Source: Desulforhopalus sp.
GTDB lineage: Bacteria; Desulfobacterota; Desulfobulbia; Desulfobulbales; Desulfocapsaceae
DNA length: 64,000 bases
Direction: 5' to 3'
NCBI GenBank assembly: GCA_023231425.1
Contig: JALNVI010000005.1
Location: 1-64,000 of the forward strand
Below are positions 1 to 8,562 of this stretch, in pieces (the stretch's first letter is position 1; the number at the start of each line of letters is the position of its first letter). The notes under the pieces are model-generated. The model was not told the DNA's origin. It searched no databases and saw only the letters and a list, made by a program, of their open reading frames with translations. The translations under genes were made by a program, and so were the position numbers.

Positions 1-65
1 AGTCCACTTGACTTTACGACCACGACAAATTCGGGGTCTTCGTGAATTACGTACATTTCTTTCAT
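1..65 (-). CDS. RluA-family pseudouridine synthase, N-terminal fragment (cut by window edge)
   Basis: Only about 21 codons are visible, beginning MKEMYVIHEDPEFVVVVKSS. The pattern 'xVIHEDPEFVVVVKSSG' matches the first strand of RluA/RluD-type rRNA pseudouridine synthases, which usually read 'ILYEDDxLLVVNKPxGL'. The catalytic aspartate lies beyond the window. A second ATG three codons in is also possible as start. The ribosome site is weak (AGGG about 11 bases upstream). The family assignment rests on one short motif and stays tentative. Confidence 0.4.
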   Translation of the reverse strand, partial: MKEMYVIHEDPEFVVVVKSSG

Positions 66-398
66 AGAATATTTACCCTGGGACCCAGGCCACAAGATTC
101 CTGAGCACAACATAAAACTTTATTCAGGTTGACCAGTTGAAGTGTGTGCGGTGTGAAGATCAATTGCAGCTCAGTTGGAAGACCTTCCCGGAGAAGAGAA
201 GACCAATGGTTGAATTTCTGCTTCTGGCGGCAGGAGAATGGATACGAACAATGCTGGTATTTATTGGCCAATATCAAGAGGCAGGTCGTTCCTGGACACG
301 GCTGGCAATAATTCTCACCAGAGTCAGTCTCTTCACCACACTTTCGTCATTGGTATTCAAAACGAAAGTGCTGAAGAGTAAATATCGGTCTGCCAGTA
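66..398. other. Intergenic stretch with no supported gene
   Basis: Open frames exist on both strands but none resembles a known protein or has a convincing ribosome site. It separates the partial synthase from the exporter gene, both on the minus strand. I see no strong terminator or repeat. Confidence 0.5.
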
Positions 399-1196
399 CT
401 ACAAAATCCCCAACAACATCTTAGTCGCCACAACATACAGCAACAGAGAAAATATCCGCTTCAAGGGGGCCACCGGCAAACTGTGCGCCAGCTTAACACC
501 CAGAGGCGCTGTCAGTACACTCACCGCGGCAATTCCCAATAACGCGGGCAGATAGACATAGCCCAGCGAATACTGAGGCAGCCCGGCCACATTCCAGCCA
601 TTGAATATATAGCCGACCGTTCCGGCAACGGCTATGGGCAGGCCGATAGCGGCCGAAGTCCCGATGGCGTGGTGGACCTTGATATTACACCAGAGCATAA
701 ACGGCACTGACAGGGTCCCGCCACCGATACCAACCAGACTGGACACCACCCCAATACCGTTGCCTACCGCAAACATCCCCGCCTTGCCCGGCAGATCACG
801 TTCGCCTTTCGGCTTTTTGTTGAGTAAAAGCTGGGTTGCCACAAAATAGAGAAAGATAACGAAAAAGACTTTGAGAAAATTTGTCGACATTGCCGAGGCA
901 AAACAGGAACCGAGAAAGGTACCGGTAAGAATCCCGAAAACGATTTTTTTTACCACATCCCACCGCACCGCTCCGCGTTTATGATGGGCCATAAAGCTGG
1001 AAACCGAGGTGAACATGATGCTTGCCATGGAGGTGGCCAGCGCAACATGCATGGTCAGTTCAGGGGGGATATGATTCAGAGCAAAAACGTAGACCAGCAT
1101 GGGGACAATCACCAGCCCTCCACCGATCCCGAGCAGTCCGGCAAGAATGCCGGCGATGGCACCAACGCCGCAATAAGTCAGAAATGTAGTAAGCAT
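399..1196 (-). CDS. TauE/SafE (TSUP) family membrane exporter
   Basis: A 265-residue integral membrane protein of the TauE/SafE family, whose characterised members export sulfite, sulfoacetate or other sulfur oxyanions. Both family repeats are visible: 'GILAGLLGIGGGLVIVPML' near residues 15-34 and 'VVSSLVGIGGGTLSVPFM' near 150-168, with about eight hydrophobic segments. It lies downstream of the glycyl radical enzyme activase on the same strand, but a 560-bp gap and a stem-loop separate them, so a shared operon is doubtful. The ribosome site (GAGAT) is weak. The substrate cannot be told from the sequence. A second, distant paralogue lies near 52 kb. Confidence 0.85.
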   Translation of the reverse strand: MLTTFLTYCGVGAIAGILAGLLGIGGGLVIVPMLVYVFALNHIPPELTMHVALATSMASIMFTSVSSFMAHHKRGAVRWDVVKKIVFGILTGTFLGSCFASAMSTNFLKVFFVIFLYFVATQLLLNKKPKGERDLPGKAGMFAVGNGIGVVSSLVGIGGGTLSVPFMLWCNIKVHHAIGTSAAIGLPIAVAGTVGYIFNGWNVAGLPQYSLGYVYLPALLGIAAVSVLTAPLGVKLAHSLPVAPLKRIFSLLLYVVATKMLLGIL

Positions 1197-1464
1197 ATAT
1201 ATCTCTATTTAAATATTCATGATCATAATACAAAAAAAAGCCATAATATCGCTCAAGTTAAATATTTGCAAGAAGCAGGTAAGCATTTGCTTCAATTACT
1301 CCTTAATAGTTGCCGTTTCCCACCCGTTTTAGAGTGACATTCACGCAATCGGTCATTAGTGTTTGTCAGAGTTTATATTGCGGGCACTCACCCGATCTAC
1401 CAGCAGCAAACAGCAAACGTAACTATTCAGGCAGGTGCTGGAAACCTGATAATACCACGGACTC

Positions 1465-1494
1465 TAGCTGTTCAGCAGTGTTGCTGAACAGCTA
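1465..1494. repeat. Perfect 13-bp inverted repeat with 4-base loop
   Basis: TAGCTGTTCAGCA, loop GTGT, then its exact reverse complement. No T-run follows on either strand, so it is not a typical intrinsic terminator. It could be a protein-binding palindrome or a mobile-element relic. Function unknown. Confidence 0.6.
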
Positions 1495-1702
1495 CCAGCA
1501 AACAGGCAAGAGTAAAATAAATCTGTCCCCTTTAATTTTTTAAGGAGTCAAAAGCGGACTTGACCCCTTTTCTTTTTCCGTGCAAAAAGTAATGCACTTA
1601 ACGAATCAGGTTGCTGGATTCAAGTAATAAGTGCAACACGTTTGCCATCTCGTGGTAGAGACGTGTTTATTTCTCTTTTCTTCTACCTGTTTTCGTACAA
1701 TC

Positions 1703-1742
1703 TGCAATACTCCAGTATTTTTTTGCAGCTCTGAAGTATTGC
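1703..1742 (-). terminator. Stem-loop just after the activase stop codon
   Basis: GCAATACTCCAG pairs with CTGAAGTATTGC with one mismatch across a 16-base loop, 14 bases beyond the stop codon of the minus-strand activase gene. It lacks a clear U-tract after the stem, so it may be a weak terminator or an mRNA 3' end stabiliser. Confidence 0.45.
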
Positions 1743-1755
1743 AGAAATAATTCTC

Positions 1756-2664
1756 TTACCCACCCACGCTGGCAGCAAGTCCCACTTCCGCAAATTGTTC
1801 AATAATCTGTTTTACCCGCTCTTCTGTCGGTTCCAGCATCTGGCTGGAATCGTACTCTTTACCAAGACGTTTATATTTATTCACGGCGATATCATGATAC
1901 GGCAAAAGGTTTACGGCCACCTTCTGTCCTTCGAGTGAGGCAAGAAACCGGGCGCTCTCCTCAATGTTCTTCTCATCTGCATTGATGCCGGCAATAAGGG
2001 GGATACGAATGCTTATTACTGCACCTCTTCTGGCGAGAGCCCGCAGGTTTTCGTGAATCAATTCATTGCCGGAACCTGTCCACAGGCGGTGCTTCTCCGT
2101 ATCCATATGTTTCAGATCAAACAGGAAATGGTCACACTCCTCTGCTACGGCAAGCATGGTCTCCTGCTTTACCAGTCCGCAGGTATCCACAGCCCGGTGC
2201 AACTTGCGCGCACCACACTCTTTCAGCAGCTCCAGAAGAAATTTTGCCTGTCGGGTGGGTTCTCCTCCTGAAAACGTAACCCCTCCACCGGATTCCTCAT
2301 AAAAAGGACGATCCTTTTCCACCACAAGCAGTATCTCCTCCACCTCTGCTATTCTTCCGGACATCTCGGTTGCGAGGGTCGGGCAGACATCGGCACATTT
2401 GCCGCAGGAAGTGCACAGGTCCACGTCAGTTATAATTCCGGCAGGAGTGAGGGTGCAGGCGTTTTCAGGACATGCTTTCACGCACTCTTTGCAGCCGATG
2501 CACTTTTTTTCGTTGTACATCTTCTGCGGCAGCGGAGAAATACTCTCAGGATTATGACACCATGCACAGTGCAGAGGGCAGCCTTTGAAGAAAACAGTGG
2601 TCCGAATCCCCGGCCCATCATTTATAGAGTAGTGTTTTATATCGAAAATTATTCCAGAGCTCAC
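1756..2664 (-). CDS. Glycyl radical enzyme activating enzyme (radical SAM)
   Basis: A 302-residue activase that uses S-adenosylmethionine and a 4Fe-4S cluster to install the glycyl radical on its partner, here surely the large enzyme encoded just upstream. The radical SAM motif is C29-xxx-C33-xx-C36 ('GCPLHCAWCHNPE'), followed by 'GGGVTFSGGEP' near 127-136. Between them are two bacterial-ferredoxin motifs (C55, C58, C61, C65 and C84, C87, C90, C94) for auxiliary clusters, as in activases of the hydroxyproline, choline and glycerol enzymes but not the short pyruvate formate-lyase activase. A hairpin and a repeat separate it from the enzyme gene, which may lower its expression relative to its substrate. 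Confidence 0.93.
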   Translation of the reverse strand: MSSGIIFDIKHYSINDGPGIRTTVFFKGCPLHCAWCHNPESISPLPQKMYNEKKCIGCKECVKACPENACTLTPAGIITDVDLCTSCGKCADVCPTLATEMSGRIAEVEEILLVVEKDRPFYEESGGGVTFSGGEPTRQAKFLLELLKECGARKLHRAVDTCGLVKQETMLAVAEECDHFLFDLKHMDTEKHRLWTGSGNELIHENLRALARRGAVISIRIPLIAGINADEKNIEESARFLASLEGQKVAVNLLPYHDIAVNKYKRLGKEYDSSQMLEPTEERVKQIIEQFAEVGLAASVGG

Positions 2665-2698
2665 GGCGAACCTCTCGTTATTTCACAAACCATGAAAA

Positions 2699-2728
2699 GA
2701 GGGACATGCTCTTTTCTGCATGTCCCTC
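2699..2728 (-). terminator. Hairpin between the glycyl radical enzyme and its activase
   Basis: GAGGGACATGC and GCATGTCCCTC form a perfect 11-bp stem with an 8-base loop. Read on the minus strand it is followed by TTTTC, like a weak intrinsic terminator, and it lies 34 bases before the activase start codon. It could attenuate transcription so that less activase than enzyme is made. Confidence 0.6.
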
Positions 2729-2733
2729 CCGTG

Positions 2734-2884
2734 TTGAATAATCAGTCTTTCGCCCATCTTCTTCGTTACAGTCAAAAATTTATCCTCCGACAAAGCGAGG
2801 AATGAGACGTCGAGATATTAAACATTGCTCTAATAAATTTTCTCCTGTGTCTTGAATATGAACGAAATACAAGATTATTCAAGG
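2734..2884 (+). repeat. Intergenic palindromic repeat, copy 1 (middle form)
   Basis: Starts TTGAATAATC and ends GATTATTCAAGG, with the internal block CTCCGACAAAGCGAGG. Ends are inverted repeats. It fills most of the gap between the glycyl radical enzyme and the activase genes. It is the clearest copy of the middle-sized form, about 150 bp. Confidence 0.85.
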
Positions 2885-2904
2885 TACCCTTAAGGCATTT
2901 TTAC

Positions 2905-5364
2905 CTATACAGCCTCATTCTCCGTCCGCTCAATGACCTCTGTCTGCAGATCATCGTTCATGTCGTTGAAATAATCGGAATATCCGGCCATGCGCACCAG
3001 CAGATCCTTGTAATCGTCCGGTGTTTCCCGGGCGGCAAGCAAGGTTGCCGTATCGACAATATTAAACTGAATATGGTGTCCACCCAGCTTGAAATAGGTG
3101 CGAATCAGCTGGCCCAGTTTTTTGACATCTTCATCCCGCTTTAACAGGCTCGGCAGAAATCGTTCATTGAGAAGGGTTCCGCCGGACTTCGTCTGATCGA
3201 GCTTGCCAAGGGATTTCACCACTGCGGCAGGGCCGTGGGTATCAGCACCGTGAGAAGGAGAGGTCCCATCGGAAATTGATTTCCCGGCAAGGCGTCCATT
3301 GGCACTTGCCCCCATCATCTTGCCAAAATAGACATGGCAGGTCGTGGAGAGCATATTGAGATGGTACACTTCTCCTTTGATGTTCGGTTTGCCTTCAATG
3401 CTGTCTACCAGGTCGTCATAAACCCGCACGGCAATAGCATCGGCATACTCATCATCATTGCCAAAGAACGGTGTGCGGTTCATGATTGTCTGGCGCATAA
3501 CCTCTTCACCTTCAAAGTTATTCGCAAGAGCCCCAAGCAATTTTTCCATGGGGATTTTCCCATCTTCAAAAACATGCTTTTTCAGGGCAGAAAGGCTGTC
3601 CGTTATCGTGCCAAGGCCGCAGCACTGGATATAGCTGGTGTTGTATCGGGGGCCACCGTCGTAATAGTCTTTTCCTTTGCTGATACAGTCGTCAATGACT
3701 ACGGAGAGGAAGGTGGCAGGTGCATATTTTGCGAACATGCGGTCGATATAGTTGCTCACCCGCATCTTCTGATCCACGATATAGTGAATCTGCTTTATAA
3801 AGGCAGCGTAGAGTTCGTCAAAACTGGTGAAGCTGAGAGGATCACCGGTCTCTATACTGCACCGCTTTCCAGTGACGGGATCAATACCGTTGTTCATCGT
3901 AATTTCAAGAACTTTGGGAACATTCAAATACCCCGTCAGCAGAAAGGCCTCTTTACCGAAAGCACCAACTTCAATGCAGCCGGAGCAGCCACCTTCGCGG
4001 GCATCACGCAGGGTTTTGCCCATGTTGACCATCTCCTGAACATAGGTGTCCGGGTTGAAGACAGAGGGATATCCATGGCCCTGGCGGATCAGCTTTATGG
4101 CGGCATGCAGAAATTCGTCCGGTGTTTTTGTACTGATATGCACAGAGTTCCCGGGCTGCAGAATATGCAGTTCCTCAACCACCTCGAGCATGAGATAACT
4201 CACGTCATTTACGGCATCCTCGCCGTCCGGGGTAAGTCCGCCTATATTGATGTTGGTAAAATCGTTGTAGGTGCCACTTTCCTTGAAGGTAATTCCCACC
4301 TTCGGCGGTGCAGGGTGATTGTTCACCTTTATCCAGAAGCAGCAGAGCAGTTCTTTGGCTTCATCGCGGGTGAGTGTTCCTTCTGCGATCTCTTTTTCAT
4401 AGAAAGGCCGGAGGTGCTGGTCGAGGTGTCCGGGATTCATGGCATCCCAGCCATTGAGTTCTGTAATGGTGCCAAGATGCACAAACCAGTACATCTGCAG
4501 AGCTTCCCAAAATGTTTCTGGTTTATGGGCAGGAACCCGACGGCAGACAGCAGCAATCTTTTCAAGTTCCTGTTTCCGCTGTGGATCACTCTCTGCTTTG
4601 GCCTTCTCTTCGGCCAGATTCGCGTGACGTTCGGCGAAGGTGATGATGGCATCACAGGAAAGAGACATCCCTTGCCACTGCTCCGCTTTGTCTGTGGCTT
4701 CCGGGTCGTTGAGGTAGTCAAGGGCCGCGATATTTGCCTCTATCTCGGTCTTGAAATCCAGCATGCCTTTTTTGTAAATCTTCCCGTCAAGCACTGTATG
4801 ACCAGGCGCACGCTGCTCCATGAATTCGGTGAAAAGACCGGCTTCATACGCTCTGCGCCATTCCTCTGGAACATGATTAAAGATACGTTCCCGCTGAGTT
4901 TTGCCTTTCCAGTAGGGGATTATCTCCCGCTCATAGGTATCAATATCTTCCTGGCTTGTTTTGTACGGCTGCATGTCGCGATTGTTCATGACGTGGAAAT
5001 CTTCCACGCTGTGGCAGGTCAGCTCAGGAAAGGTGCAGATTGCCTTTGGCGACGGTCCCCGTTCTCCGACAATAAGCTCATCATCACCTATATAGAGGGT
5101 CTTGCGGGTGCAGTGATCCAGAAAATTAAGCCCCCTCAGAACCGGCACGGGATATTTTCCGAAATTTTCTTTATAGAATTCTGTTTCATGCACAGCCCGT
5201 TCAATGGAGATAATTGGTTTGGCCTCCACACTCAGCTTACGCAGACGTTGAATACGGGGATTCATGCCGGGCAGTTTGTTTTTGGGGTTTTCTGGATAAA
5301 AATTACCTTCAGCCTGAGCTTTTCTTTCGGGGGCGGTACAGACGGGAGCATGTTCTTCAAACAT
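2905..5364 (-). CDS. hypD: Glycyl radical enzyme, trans-4-hydroxy-L-proline dehydratase type
   Basis: An 819-residue cytoplasmic glycyl radical enzyme. The active-site Cys463 lies in 'GGCSGCIEVGAFGKEA' with Glu465, and the radical Gly794 in 'VRMAGYSDYFNDM', 331 residues apart. As far as I remember the Clostridioides difficile hydroxyproline dehydratase, Cys434 and Gly765 are also 331 apart. Residues I recall lining its pocket are present: Phe and His in 'FMEQRAPGHT', Asp in 'NGWDAMNPG', Ser/Asp/Phe in 'KESGTYNDF', Tyr in 'LLTGYLN', Thr in 'LSTTCHVYFG'. The predicted reaction is dehydration of 4-hydroxyproline (or a close relative such as an N-methyl form) to pyrroline-5-carboxylate. The start is set by AAGAGGT seven bases before the ATG; a longer reading 12 codons upstream lacks one. 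No proC neighbour is seen. The symbol is the clostridial one, not hydrogenase hypD. Confidence 0.85.
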   Translation of the reverse strand: MFEEHAPVCTAPERKAQAEGNFYPENPKNKLPGMNPRIQRLRKLSVEAKPIISIERAVHETEFYKENFGKYPVPVLRGLNFLDHCTRKTLYIGDDELIVGERGPSPKAICTFPELTCHSVEDFHVMNNRDMQPYKTSQEDIDTYEREIIPYWKGKTQRERIFNHVPEEWRRAYEAGLFTEFMEQRAPGHTVLDGKIYKKGMLDFKTEIEANIAALDYLNDPEATDKAEQWQGMSLSCDAIITFAERHANLAEEKAKAESDPQRKQELEKIAAVCRRVPAHKPETFWEALQMYWFVHLGTITELNGWDAMNPGHLDQHLRPFYEKEIAEGTLTRDEAKELLCCFWIKVNNHPAPPKVGITFKESGTYNDFTNINIGGLTPDGEDAVNDVSYLMLEVVEELHILQPGNSVHISTKTPDEFLHAAIKLIRQGHGYPSVFNPDTYVQEMVNMGKTLRDAREGGCSGCIEVGAFGKEAFLLTGYLNVPKVLEITMNNGIDPVTGKRCSIETGDPLSFTSFDELYAAFIKQIHYIVDQKMRVSNYIDRMFAKYAPATFLSVVIDDCISKGKDYYDGGPRYNTSYIQCCGLGTITDSLSALKKHVFEDGKIPMEKLLGALANNFEGEEVMRQTIMNRTPFFGNDDEYADAIAVRVYDDLVDSIEGKPNIKGEVYHLNMLSTTCHVYFGKMMGASANGRLAGKSISDGTSPSHGADTHGPAAVVKSLGKLDQTKSGGTLLNERFLPSLLKRDEDVKKLGQLIRTYFKLGGHHIQFNIVDTATLLAARETPDDYKDLLVRMAGYSDYFNDMNDDLQTEVIERTENEAV

Positions 5365-5740
5365 GGGAATACCTCTTACGGTAATAGTTTTTAGATGCAT
5401 AAATGTTGGGGATGCATAAAAAACAATGTAAAATCAATGAGAAACGAGGAAAAGAGGAACAGCGAAGGAGAGGGGTGCTACTGATAAAACATGCGGCAGT
5501 TATACAGGCAGCGATAGGATTCGCGATTGTTTGTGACAACGAAGATGGTTGGCATAAAATGAATTCTCCATAAATAGAAGTATCTAAGAACTTATGGATT
5601 TTCGCAAATTTGTCAAGATTTTTTCACTCTAAAAAGCAGTCTTTGGAGGTACCGGCAAGAAATACAAAAAAGTCATAAGGGCACCTTGAATATGAACGGA
5701 ATAGAAGATTATTCAAGGGACCCTTTTGAGAATCTGGACG
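5365..5740. other. Upstream region of the glycyl radical enzyme gene
   Basis: About 376 bp without a gene. It must hold the enzyme's promoter if the gene is not read through from the flavodoxin-ferredoxin gene upstream. It contains one short repeat copy. I cannot pick a confident promoter. Confidence 0.5.
5684..5718 (+). repeat. Intergenic palindromic repeat, copy 2 (short 35-bp form)
   Basis: CCTTGAATATGAACG at the left and GATTATTCAAGG at the right: only the right-hand third of the larger form, itself bounded by inverted CCTTGAATA. It lies 22 bases after the stop of the minus-strand flavodoxin-ferredoxin gene. Confidence 0.8.
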
Positions 5741-6559
5741 TTATTCCGGCCAGTAAAAAGTCGGTCGTTTCGGGATGCTGCAGTTTTCATTCAATCTTTT
5801 GGCAATATCCATCACGGGGCCCGGTTTCACGCTGCGTGCATTTTCCGGGCAGGCTTTAATACATGCACAGCAGAGGATACATTTGTCAACGATGGCGGCA
5901 AAGCCATTATCGGCATCAATCGCATCCGCAGGACAAACGGTAACGCAGGTCCCGCAGCTGGTGCAGGCATCACTCACGGCAATGAAATCGGCCTTTGGCG
6001 GTTTTTTATCTTTGTAGGGGAATGTGCCGGGGACCTGGAGTTCTCCCGCGTTGCTCACCCAGTTGTCAATATCGAAGTGGGCGGCGATATCTCGGCCGAA
6101 CTTGATGCCAAGGTCAAGGTCATCTTTATGGGGTCTACCGACAGCAACGGGAAATTTTTTGTTGGAGAATGAGTGTTCTCCAATGAAGGCTGCACCGGCA
6201 ATGGGCTTATACCCGCGCGCGACAACAAGATCCCGTAATTCGATTAATGAATCATCGAATTCCCGATTTCCGTAGAGGACGACACAGATGGCAGGTGTGC
6301 CGGGAGCGACTTTTAACTCCTGCAGCCATTCGCGGGCCAGCTCCGGCAGGCGGCCGGCGTAGGTCGGTACTGCAAAGATAACCATATCATTCTTTTTGGG
6401 CAGCAAGTCGTGTTGTTTCCGCTCTGTGGGAAGGGTAATGTCGAAATTTTCCCCTGTCTCCGATCCCAGTCCCCGGGTAATCGCCTGGGCGACTAACTTT
6501 GAGCTGCCGGTGGGAGAAAATGTCACTGTGTACAGTTTGGTGTACAGTTTGCTTTGCAT
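5741..6559 (-). CDS. EFR1-type flavodoxin-ferredoxin protein
   Basis: A 272-residue fusion. The N-terminal flavodoxin-like domain has the FMN phosphate loop 'FSPTGSSK' (residues 14-21) and 'VPTYAGRLPELA' further on. The C-terminus carries two 4Fe-4S ferredoxin motifs (C199, C202, C205, C209 and C227, C230, C233, C237). Family members (EFR1) are soluble electron carriers that join flavin and iron-sulfur centres. It sits directly upstream of the glycyl radical enzyme on the same strand. A plausible but unproven role is supplying electrons to the radical SAM activase. Start is set by AGGAG six to seven bases before the ATG. Confidence 0.85.
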   Translation of the reverse strand: MQSKLYTKLYTVTFSPTGSSKLVAQAITRGLGSETGENFDITLPTERKQHDLLPKKNDMVIFAVPTYAGRLPELAREWLQELKVAPGTPAICVVLYGNREFDDSLIELRDLVVARGYKPIAGAAFIGEHSFSNKKFPVAVGRPHKDDLDLGIKFGRDIAAHFDIDNWVSNAGELQVPGTFPYKDKKPPKADFIAVSDACTSCGTCVTVCPADAIDADNGFAAIVDKCILCCACIKACPENARSVKPGPVMDIAKRLNENCSIPKRPTFYWPE

Positions 6560-6953
6560 GGTTAGACTCCTGTTGTCTGGTTTTTAGAGCAACCTTTAAC
6601 GTACGGTTTTATCATAAAAAAAATACGGTTATGTGTGGAGATTTTTATAATCCGCAATTTTTTTCAATGTTTTGTCAGGTAAGGACAGAGGCGAGATCGA
6701 CCTGGCCATGTCACTGACGAAACCCGACCTTTCGGTTGTCTTTTTCGTTTCAGGTTGAATTGAGATTCCTCCAGAAAATCTCTCGTAGTATCGAGGGTGA
6801 CTCCTCAGTTCCTTTTCTCGCTACAACTCACCCTCCTTCATAAATCGTATCTACTGCATAACGTTCTTGTGTCTCAGGGCCAAAACTTTTCTCTTCGCTT
6901 TTTCCCCTTATAGAGAGAGTTCTCTTCCGGCAGGTTTGGAATCCCGCATCTGC
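6560..6953. other. Gap between sulfotransferase and flavodoxin-ferredoxin genes
   Basis: No gene supported. GAGGGTGA (6793-6800) and TCACCCTC (6828-6835) form an 8-bp perfect inverted repeat with a 27-base loop; this could end the minus-strand sulfotransferase transcript, but it lacks a T-run. The 3' part (about 6850-6950) shows nothing recognisable. Confidence 0.4.
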
Positions 6954-8027
6954 TCAACCATTTTTCTCTCTTGCGACAATCGCTGAGTAGAGCTGCAGAT
7001 CATATTTTACAAGTGGATGCAAAAGAGTCTGAAATTTTTCTCCAGTAATATCATACAGCGGTGCATCTCCGGAGCAGTTCAACGGTTGCCCCTGTTGAAT
7101 AAATGGCAGGTTATATTTTTTGCAGAACCGTGCTGCAAATTCCTGATATCCTTCTGTTCTGCCTATATCTGCAAAATATTTGAAATTTTCCACTGCGTTG
7201 GCAATATCCTTATCACCAACTCTTTCCGGCCGATAATCAAGGAAATACCTCGTTTGCATATTATCGAAGAAATCAAACTCAAAGCCGTCCATTCTATTTA
7301 TAAGTTGCTTTAATTGCTCTGAAATCTCTGTGTTCGGATCATTGAGAGAATCTGCAAGTTTACGTACACATGTGGGATGTGTACGGTAAAAACCCGATTC
7401 TGGATTTTTGCCAATATTGCGGATCCAGTTCAAATGGGAGTGTAAATGACGCCATGGCTCACGGACAATGGTGTATAGCGCATAGTCTTCGAGCGTAAAA
7501 TATTTTTTAAATTTCCCCAGAGGCAGATGACCGACCAAATATTTTTTGTCTGTTGTCAGCTTTGGATACAGTTGTACGTCCATCGATTCAAGCCGTGCGG
7601 ATATTGCCTCGGCGGGGTAGCGACGGTGGACAAAATTATCAAAGGAGCTTCCGGCTGTTTTAGGAATATGCATAAAAAATATTTGGGGAAGCGGCTTCTT
7701 GAAGGTAAATGGAATTTCAGAAATATTTACAGAGAAAAGACTGGCCTTGAAGGCTCCGTATCGAACGGTCAGGTTCTTATGCCTGCCAATATCAATGTCC
7801 TTTGGGAAAACAAAAGTAAACCCGCATCTACCGGTAGGGTGCAGTCGAAGATTGAAAACATCCTTTCGCTCTTTGTCCGCTACAACCTGACCGACATAGT
7901 TTCCATCAAGATAAATACTGAGGGTAACCGGTTTTTTCTGAAGCAGTTTCGAGAAGATCCAGCCGCTGATAATCTGGTTATTCAGGATATCAACTGCGAA
8001 ATTGATCAACCTTGATTTGTGGTACAT
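6954..8027 (-). CDS. Sulfotransferase-family protein with N-terminal beta domain
   Basis: A 357-residue protein. Residues 115 onward match the sulfotransferase fold: the PAPS 5'-phosphosulfate loop 'HIPKTAGSSF' at 120-129 and the 3'-phosphate site 'VREPWRHLHSHLN' near 188-200. The family moves sulfate from PAPS to carbohydrates or lipids. The first about 105 residues ('SGWIFSKLLQKKPVTLSIYLDGNYVG...') look like a beta-sandwich module seen in glycan-modifying proteins. There is no signal peptide. Start is set by a strong AAGGAGG five bases before the ATG. It stands alone, so the acceptor (perhaps a surface polysaccharide) is unknown. Confidence 0.75.
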   Translation of the reverse strand: MYHKSRLINFAVDILNNQIISGWIFSKLLQKKPVTLSIYLDGNYVGQVVADKERKDVFNLRLHPTGRCGFTFVFPKDIDIGRHKNLTVRYGAFKASLFSVNISEIPFTFKKPLPQIFFMHIPKTAGSSFDNFVHRRYPAEAISARLESMDVQLYPKLTTDKKYLVGHLPLGKFKKYFTLEDYALYTIVREPWRHLHSHLNWIRNIGKNPESGFYRTHPTCVRKLADSLNDPNTEISEQLKQLINRMDGFEFDFFDNMQTRYFLDYRPERVGDKDIANAVENFKYFADIGRTEGYQEFAARFCKKYNLPFIQQGQPLNCSGDAPLYDITGEKFQTLLHPLVKYDLQLYSAIVAREKNG

Positions 8028-8444
8028 GCATCCTCCTTCCTGTAAAATATTATCGGCAAATCTTTATTCACAATCTCAATCCTGTGTTCAATAACGAATA
8101 ATGCTCATAAGTTATCACGACTTCACGATTCTGTCTGCCTGCAAATAATCCGTGCCTTGCAGATCCATTGAGGTCTCTTTCGATTCTTTTGCCACATTTT
8201 TGAATTATACTCGTAATATCAAGTATATATCCATTTATTGGCTCTTTTTTCTGGCTTTGTGTGAGACACGGCCCTTATTCTTCCCGGTCTGTGTTTTCCT
8301 GGCAACAGTTCTTTTCTTTTTGTTCTCGTGGTCCCGTGATGTGGTCATTTTTTTGGACCACGTACCGGGCCATCCTGTTTTCATTTTCTTACATGTTGCT
8401 GGAGGAGAGATGACTCTCAGGGATTATAATCGGTTTTGGATGAA
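8028..8444. other. Gap upstream of the sulfotransferase gene
   Basis: Low-GC stretch. A plus-strand frame with a hydrophobic middle runs through it and into the terminator hairpin, but has no ribosome site and no recognisable family, so I do not call it a gene. The sulfotransferase promoter should be near 8030-8110. Confidence 0.45.
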
Positions 8445-8488
8445 ACAAAAAAAGGGGGGCATGGTGTTGAAACCATGCCCCCCTTTTT
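8445..8488 (-). terminator. Strong bidirectional intrinsic terminator
   Basis: GGGGGGCATGGT and ACCATGCCCCCC form a perfect 12-bp stem with loop TTGTTGAA-like spacing of six bases, flanked by A-run and T-run, so it works on both strands. It lies downstream of the minus-strand tandem peptide genes and probably ends their transcript. Confidence 0.9.
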
Positions 8489-8522
8489 CGGAGATTACTC
8501 TATAAAATTTCTCTTACGGGTA

Positions 8523-8557
8523 CCTTGAATATGAACGAAATACAAGATTATTCAAGG
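8523..8557 (+). repeat. Intergenic palindromic repeat, copy 3 (short 35-bp form)
   Basis: CCTTGAATATGAACG to GATTATTCAAGG, flanked by GGTA and GGCCC. It begins six bases after the stop codon of the last peptide gene and precedes that operon's terminator, so it is part of the mRNA 3' region. Confidence 0.85.
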
Positions 8558-8562
8558 GGCCC

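Larger units (their letters stand above)
1197..1755. other. 560-bp gap with palindromes and possible transposon-flank remnants
   Basis: No gene is supported. It holds a perfect 13-bp inverted repeat and a stem-loop after the activase gene (both listed separately). The strings AAATAAATCTGTCCCC (about 1515-1530) and GGAGTCAA with TTGACCCC (about 1544-1567) resemble the short conserved flanks I associate with REP-associated tyrosine transposases, but no transposase remains. That link is from memory and unproven. Confidence 0.4.

Noticed and set aside
2905..5364. Isethionate or dihydroxypropanesulfonate lyase, suggested by the nearby TauE-like gene and likely sulfate-reducing host
   Set aside because: The Cys-Gly spacing and the pocket residues fit the hydroxyproline enzyme better, as far as I can recall them, and the exporter is separated by a 560-bp gap.
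3334..5394. A 686-codon open frame on the plus strand
   Set aside because: It lies wholly antisense to the glycyl radical enzyme gene, which has every catalytic motif; the antisense protein has no family features or ribosome site.
8152..8505. A 117-codon plus-strand frame with a hydrophobic middle
   Set aside because: It runs through the strong terminator hairpin, which then codes its C-terminal end, and has no ribosome site or recognisable similarity.
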